Translations under genes and position numbers: made by a program
Assembly: GCA_017419465.1 (NCBI GenBank)
Contig: JAFOLE010000042.1
Coordinates: 1-7,192 of the forward strand
DNA length: 7,192 bases
Direction: 5' to 3'
DNA from: Solobacterium sp.
GTDB taxonomy: Bacteria > Bacillota_I > Bacilli_A > Erysipelotrichales > Erysipelotrichaceae
Shown here: positions 5,008 through 7,192 of the stretch, one piece after another
Position numbering within the stretch: position 1 is the stretch's first letter
How the letters are laid out: each line of letters starts with the position of its first letter
Notes under the pieces: generated by a model
What the model was told of the DNA's origin: nothing
What the model saw: the letters and a program-made list of their open reading frames with translations, nothing else
The model's database searches: none

Positions 5008-6324
5008 ATGCAGTTTGTAAATATCATTGAAAAAAAGGCGGACGGACTGGAACTGACGGAAGAAGAAATCCGGTATATGATCACCGGATATACCGCAGGG
5101 GACATCCCGGATTATCAGATGGCCTCCATGTGCATGGCCATCCTGCAGAGAGGGATGACCGCACGGGAAGCGACCGATCTTACGCTTGCGATGATGCACA
5201 GCGGCGATGTGGTGGATCTTTCGGATCTTCCGGGCGTCAAGCTTGATAAGCACAGCACCGGCGGAGTCGGCGATACAACGACACTGGTCGTTGCGCCGCT
5301 GGTTGCGGCCTGCGGCGGCACGGTCGCAAAGATGAGCGGCCGCGGCCTGGGACATACCGGCGGAACACTCGATAAACTGGAGTCCATTCCGGGAACCAAA
5401 GTGGAAATTCCGATGGAGCGCTTCCGTGAGATTGTCCGGGAAAACGGTGTATCTGTGATCGGACAGTCGGCGAATCTTGTGCCGGCAGACAAGAAGATGT
5501 ATGCACTGCGTGATGTCACCGCAACCGTGCGGTCCATTCCGCTGATCGCATCTTCCATTATGTCCAAGAAACTGGCGAGCGGCGCCGATGTGATCATGCT
5601 CGATGTCAAAACCGGAAGCGGTGCATTCATGCGCACTGTGGATGAGGCAAAGCAGCTGGCAGAACTGATGGTCAGTATCGGAACCCGTTCCGGACGAAAG
5701 GTGCGGGCTGCCATTACCGATATGAATCAGCCGCTTGGCATGTCCGTCGGAAATGCTCTGGAAGTACAGGAAGCGGTGGAGCTTCTGTCCGGGCAGATTC
5801 CGGAAACCGATCCGCTGTATGAGGTATGCATGATCCTTGGATCGTCGATGCTGGAACTGGCAAGACTTGCCGAGAATGAGGCGGATGCCCGCAGAATGCT
5901 GAAGGAAAAGATTCAGAACGGTGAGGGGCTGGCGCGCCTGCGGAAGATGATTGAGCTGCAGGGCGGAGATGCGTCATATCTTACCCCGGAGCGCATGAAT
6001 GAACTGGTGGCGGTAAAACGCCATGTACCGGTATGTGCGGACCGGGATGGATATGTTGTGTCGATGATGGCAGAGGAGATCGGGGAAACGGCACGGCTGC
6101 TTGGCGCAGGCCGTCTGAAAAAAGAGGATCCGATTGACCCGGCAGTCGGCCTTGTCATGAAGGTGCGCTGCGGCGCGAAAGTATCCACCGGCGATTCGCT
6201 GGCAGTCCTGTATGTTAATGATGAGACAAACCTGGAAGAAGCCATCCGTCTCCTGAAAGCTTCCATCCGCATCGAACCGGAGTATCATAAACCGAATCCG
6301 ATGGTCTACGGAGTGATTGGCTGA
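5008..6324 (+). CDS. pdp: Pyrimidine-nucleoside phosphorylase (EC 2.4.2.2)
   Basis: A 438-residue cytosolic enzyme that phosphorolyses uridine, thymidine and deoxyuridine to base plus (deoxy)ribose 1-phosphate in nucleoside salvage. The full family signature is present: KHSTGGVGDTTT (81-92) and SGRGLGHTGGTLDKLE (110-125) form the phosphate site, with K81, S83, T92, S110 and T120 at the positions of E. coli DeoA K84, S86, S95, S113 and T123. R168, S183 and K187 match the DeoA base-binding residues R171, S186 and K190. The GDTTT sequence, with Thr at 92, matches the Bacillus Pdp type more than thymidine-specific DeoA, so I call pdp; deoA is the alternative name. Length is normal and all three domains are present. 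ATG 5008 has AAAGGAG nine bases upstream. Its TGA overlaps the next ATG by one base. No frameshift or missing residue was seen. Confidence 0.95.
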   Translation: MQFVNIIEKKADGLELTEEEIRYMITGYTAGDIPDYQMASMCMAILQRGMTAREATDLTLAMMHSGDVVDLSDLPGVKLDKHSTGGVGDTTTLVVAPLVAACGGTVAKMSGRGLGHTGGTLDKLESIPGTKVEIPMERFREIVRENGVSVIGQSANLVPADKKMYALRDVTATVRSIPLIASSIMSKKLASGADVIMLDVKTGSGAFMRTVDEAKQLAELMVSIGTRSGRKVRAAITDMNQPLGMSVGNALEVQEAVELLSGQIPETDPLYEVCMILGSSMLELARLAENEADARRMLKEKIQNGEGLARLRKMIELQGGDASYLTPERMNELVAVKRHVPVCADRDGYVVSMMAEEIGETARLLGAGRLKKEDPIDPAVGLVMKVRCGAKVSTGDSLAVLYVNDETNLEEAIRLLKASIRIEPEYHKPNPMVYGVIG

Positions 6325-7022
6325 TGATGAAGATTGAGATACTGGAACTGGTCGACGGTGCCCGCAAAGCGTCGGGCACCGCTGTTATTATCGATGTGTT
6401 TCGGGCGTTTTCACTGGAACCGTTTGTTCTGTCCCAGAACGCAGGAAGTCTGACCGCGGTCGGAGAAACCGAAACCGCCTATGCCGCAAAACAGGCTGAT
6501 CCCAATACGATTCTGATCGGCGAGCGGCATGGCCGGATCCTGCCAGGATTTGATTACGGAAACAGTCCGGCTGCCGTAAACGGCGTGGACTTTACCGGAC
6601 GCAATGTGATCCATACGACGTCTGCCGGAACGCAGGGCCTGACCTGTGCCTCGCATGCGGACCGCATCTTTGCGGCGTCTCTTGTCAACGCAAAGGCAAC
6701 TGCGGATGTGATCCGTGCTTCCGGAACAGACCATGTCAGTCTTGTATGTATGGGCTGGGAAGGAAAGCGCAATACGGAAGAAGATCTTCTGTGTGCACAG
6801 TATATTCAGTCCCTGCTGAATGGAACCCCGATGAAGGATATCCGCAGGCAGGCGGAGGATCTGCGGTATTACGAGGGGAAGAAGTTCTTCGATCCTGCAC
6901 AGGCGGATGTCTTTCCGGAACCGGATTTCTGGCTCTGTGTGGATCCGGACCGGTTTGACTTCGCAATTGAAGCGATCCCGTGTGATAATGGATTCCGCAT
7001 GAAGGCGGTAAAGGCAGTATGA
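6324..7022 (+). CDS. ComB-like 2-phosphosulfolactate phosphatase family protein
   Basis: A 232-residue protein with the motifs of the 2-phosphosulfolactate phosphatase family: IDVFRAFS (23-30), GERHG (66-70), GFDYGNSP (75-82), HTTSAGT (97-103) and an acidic EED (152-154) before LLCAQ. In methanogens ComB makes sulfolactate for coenzyme M; Firmicute homologues lack that pathway and their substrate is unknown, so only the family is asserted. A Mg-dependent phosphatase acting on a small phosphorylated organic acid or sugar is an inference. GGAGTG (6310-6315), eight bases before ATG 6324, sits inside the end of pdp, and the start overlaps the pdp stop by one base. A second ATG at 6327 gives a protein one residue shorter. 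Its own TGA overlaps the next gene by four bases. The CAG usual after the EDL motif is CAQ here. Co-translation with pdp suggests that its substrate is linked to nucleoside breakdown. Confidence 0.88.
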   Translation: MMKIEILELVDGARKASGTAVIIDVFRAFSLEPFVLSQNAGSLTAVGETETAYAAKQADPNTILIGERHGRILPGFDYGNSPAAVNGVDFTGRNVIHTTSAGTQGLTCASHADRIFAASLVNAKATADVIRASGTDHVSLVCMGWEGKRNTEEDLLCAQYIQSLLNGTPMKDIRRQAEDLRYYEGKKFFDPAQADVFPEPDFWLCVDPDRFDFAIEAIPCDNGFRMKAVKAV

Positions 7023-7192
7023 AAAAGAAATATTTCTTCTTTGATATCGATGCAACCCTGACGGACGATGCGACGCATAAGATCGTACCGAGCGCGGAAT
7101 GGACCCTCCATGAACTGGAACGCAACGGTCACTTTGTGTCGATTGCGACCGGACGTGCACACTATAAGACCGTATCGTTTACCGATCCGATC
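7019..7192 (+). CDS. HAD superfamily (Cof/HAD-IIB type) hydrolase, N-terminal fragment
   Basis: The first 58 codons of a gene that continues past the right edge. The start MKKKYFFFDIDATLTDD carries HAD motif I, D9-x-D11-x-T13 (nucleophile and general acid/base), and IATGRAHYK (42-50) has the T-G-R of motif II, in the spacing of Cof-type phosphatases. Ala12 replaces the common Gly of DIDGT, a tolerated variation. HAD-IIB enzymes dephosphorylate sugar phosphates, nucleotides or cofactors; the specific substrate cannot be read from this fragment. The ATG overlaps the ComB-like stop by four bases (ATGA), and the ribosome site is weak (AAAGG, 7009-7013), so coupling is likely. The C-terminal cap and motifs III and IV are outside the window. 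Confidence 0.85.
   Translation, partial: MKKKYFFFDIDATLTDDATHKIVPSAEWTLHELERNGHFVSIATGRAHYKTVSFTDPI

Noticed and set aside
5000..5020. Out-of-frame ATG with a six-codon frame just before pdp
   Set aside because: It is only one base from the GGAG, too close for initiation, whereas ATG 5008 is properly spaced; a leader peptide is not supported.
6411..7160. Long open frame on the minus strand (249 codons) opposite the ComB-like and HAD genes
   Set aside because: Antisense shadow of two well-supported genes; no recognisable domain or start signals.
1..7192. CRISPR arrays, tRNA/rRNA genes, insertion sequences, phage or toxin-antitoxin modules
   Set aside because: No regularly spaced repeats, cloverleaf sequences, transposase or recombinase domains or target-site duplications were seen; the small HTH-like pair lacks a recognisable toxin.

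Overview
The window looks like chromosome from a low-to-mid G+C Firmicute, probably near the Erysipelotrichales or the broader Bacilli/Clostridia group. The evidence is DUF1836, a hemolysin III (TrhA/PAQR) gene, strong AGGAGG-type ribosome sites on several genes, T-rich intrinsic terminators and a Bacillus-type pyrimidine-nucleoside phosphorylase. The lineage is an inference from gene content and style; no 16S or other marker is present. By eye base composition is close to even and codon use is uniform. I see no transposase, integrase, tRNA, rRNA, CRISPR array or other sign of recent transfer.

Layout. (1) Positions 1-803: a divergent pair. A hemolysin III-type membrane protein runs off the left edge on the minus strand, and a DUF1836 protein with a MerR-like helix-turn-helix region runs on the plus strand and ends in a terminator. 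Between them lie two near-identical perfect palindromes, GGTTATT-N-AATAACC. One fills the spacer of the minus-strand promoter and the other lies just past its start site, so this looks like a regulator/target module. (2) Positions 897-3244: a two-gene operon of a Ste24-like M48 membrane zinc protease and a membrane protein with a degenerate GGDEF domain. (3) Positions 3243-3475: a 50-codon gene on the minus strand, with its own promoter, leader hairpin, ribosome site and terminator, convergent to the GGDEF-like gene. (4) Positions 3513-4469: a DMT/EamA drug-metabolite transporter, divergent from the small gene, with a strong terminator. (5) Positions 4507-4956: two overlapping small genes for 70- and 78-residue proteins with helix-turn-helix-like character, followed by a long hairpin. 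(6) Positions 4964-7192: an operon of pyrimidine-nucleoside phosphorylase, a ComB-like phosphatase and a HAD-IIB hydrolase cut by the right edge. Its genes overlap by 1 and 4 bases, so they are probably co-translated.

The enzymes in (6) fit nucleoside salvage: the phosphorylase releases a base and a (deoxy)ribose 1-phosphate, and two phosphatase-type proteins are coupled to it. The most interesting points are the DUF1836/palindrome/hemolysin III module, predicted leaderless starts (288, possibly 3529), the unrecognised small helix-turn-helix-like proteins, and the inactive-looking GGDEF protein paired with a protease. All functions are read from sequence alone; no database search was possible.
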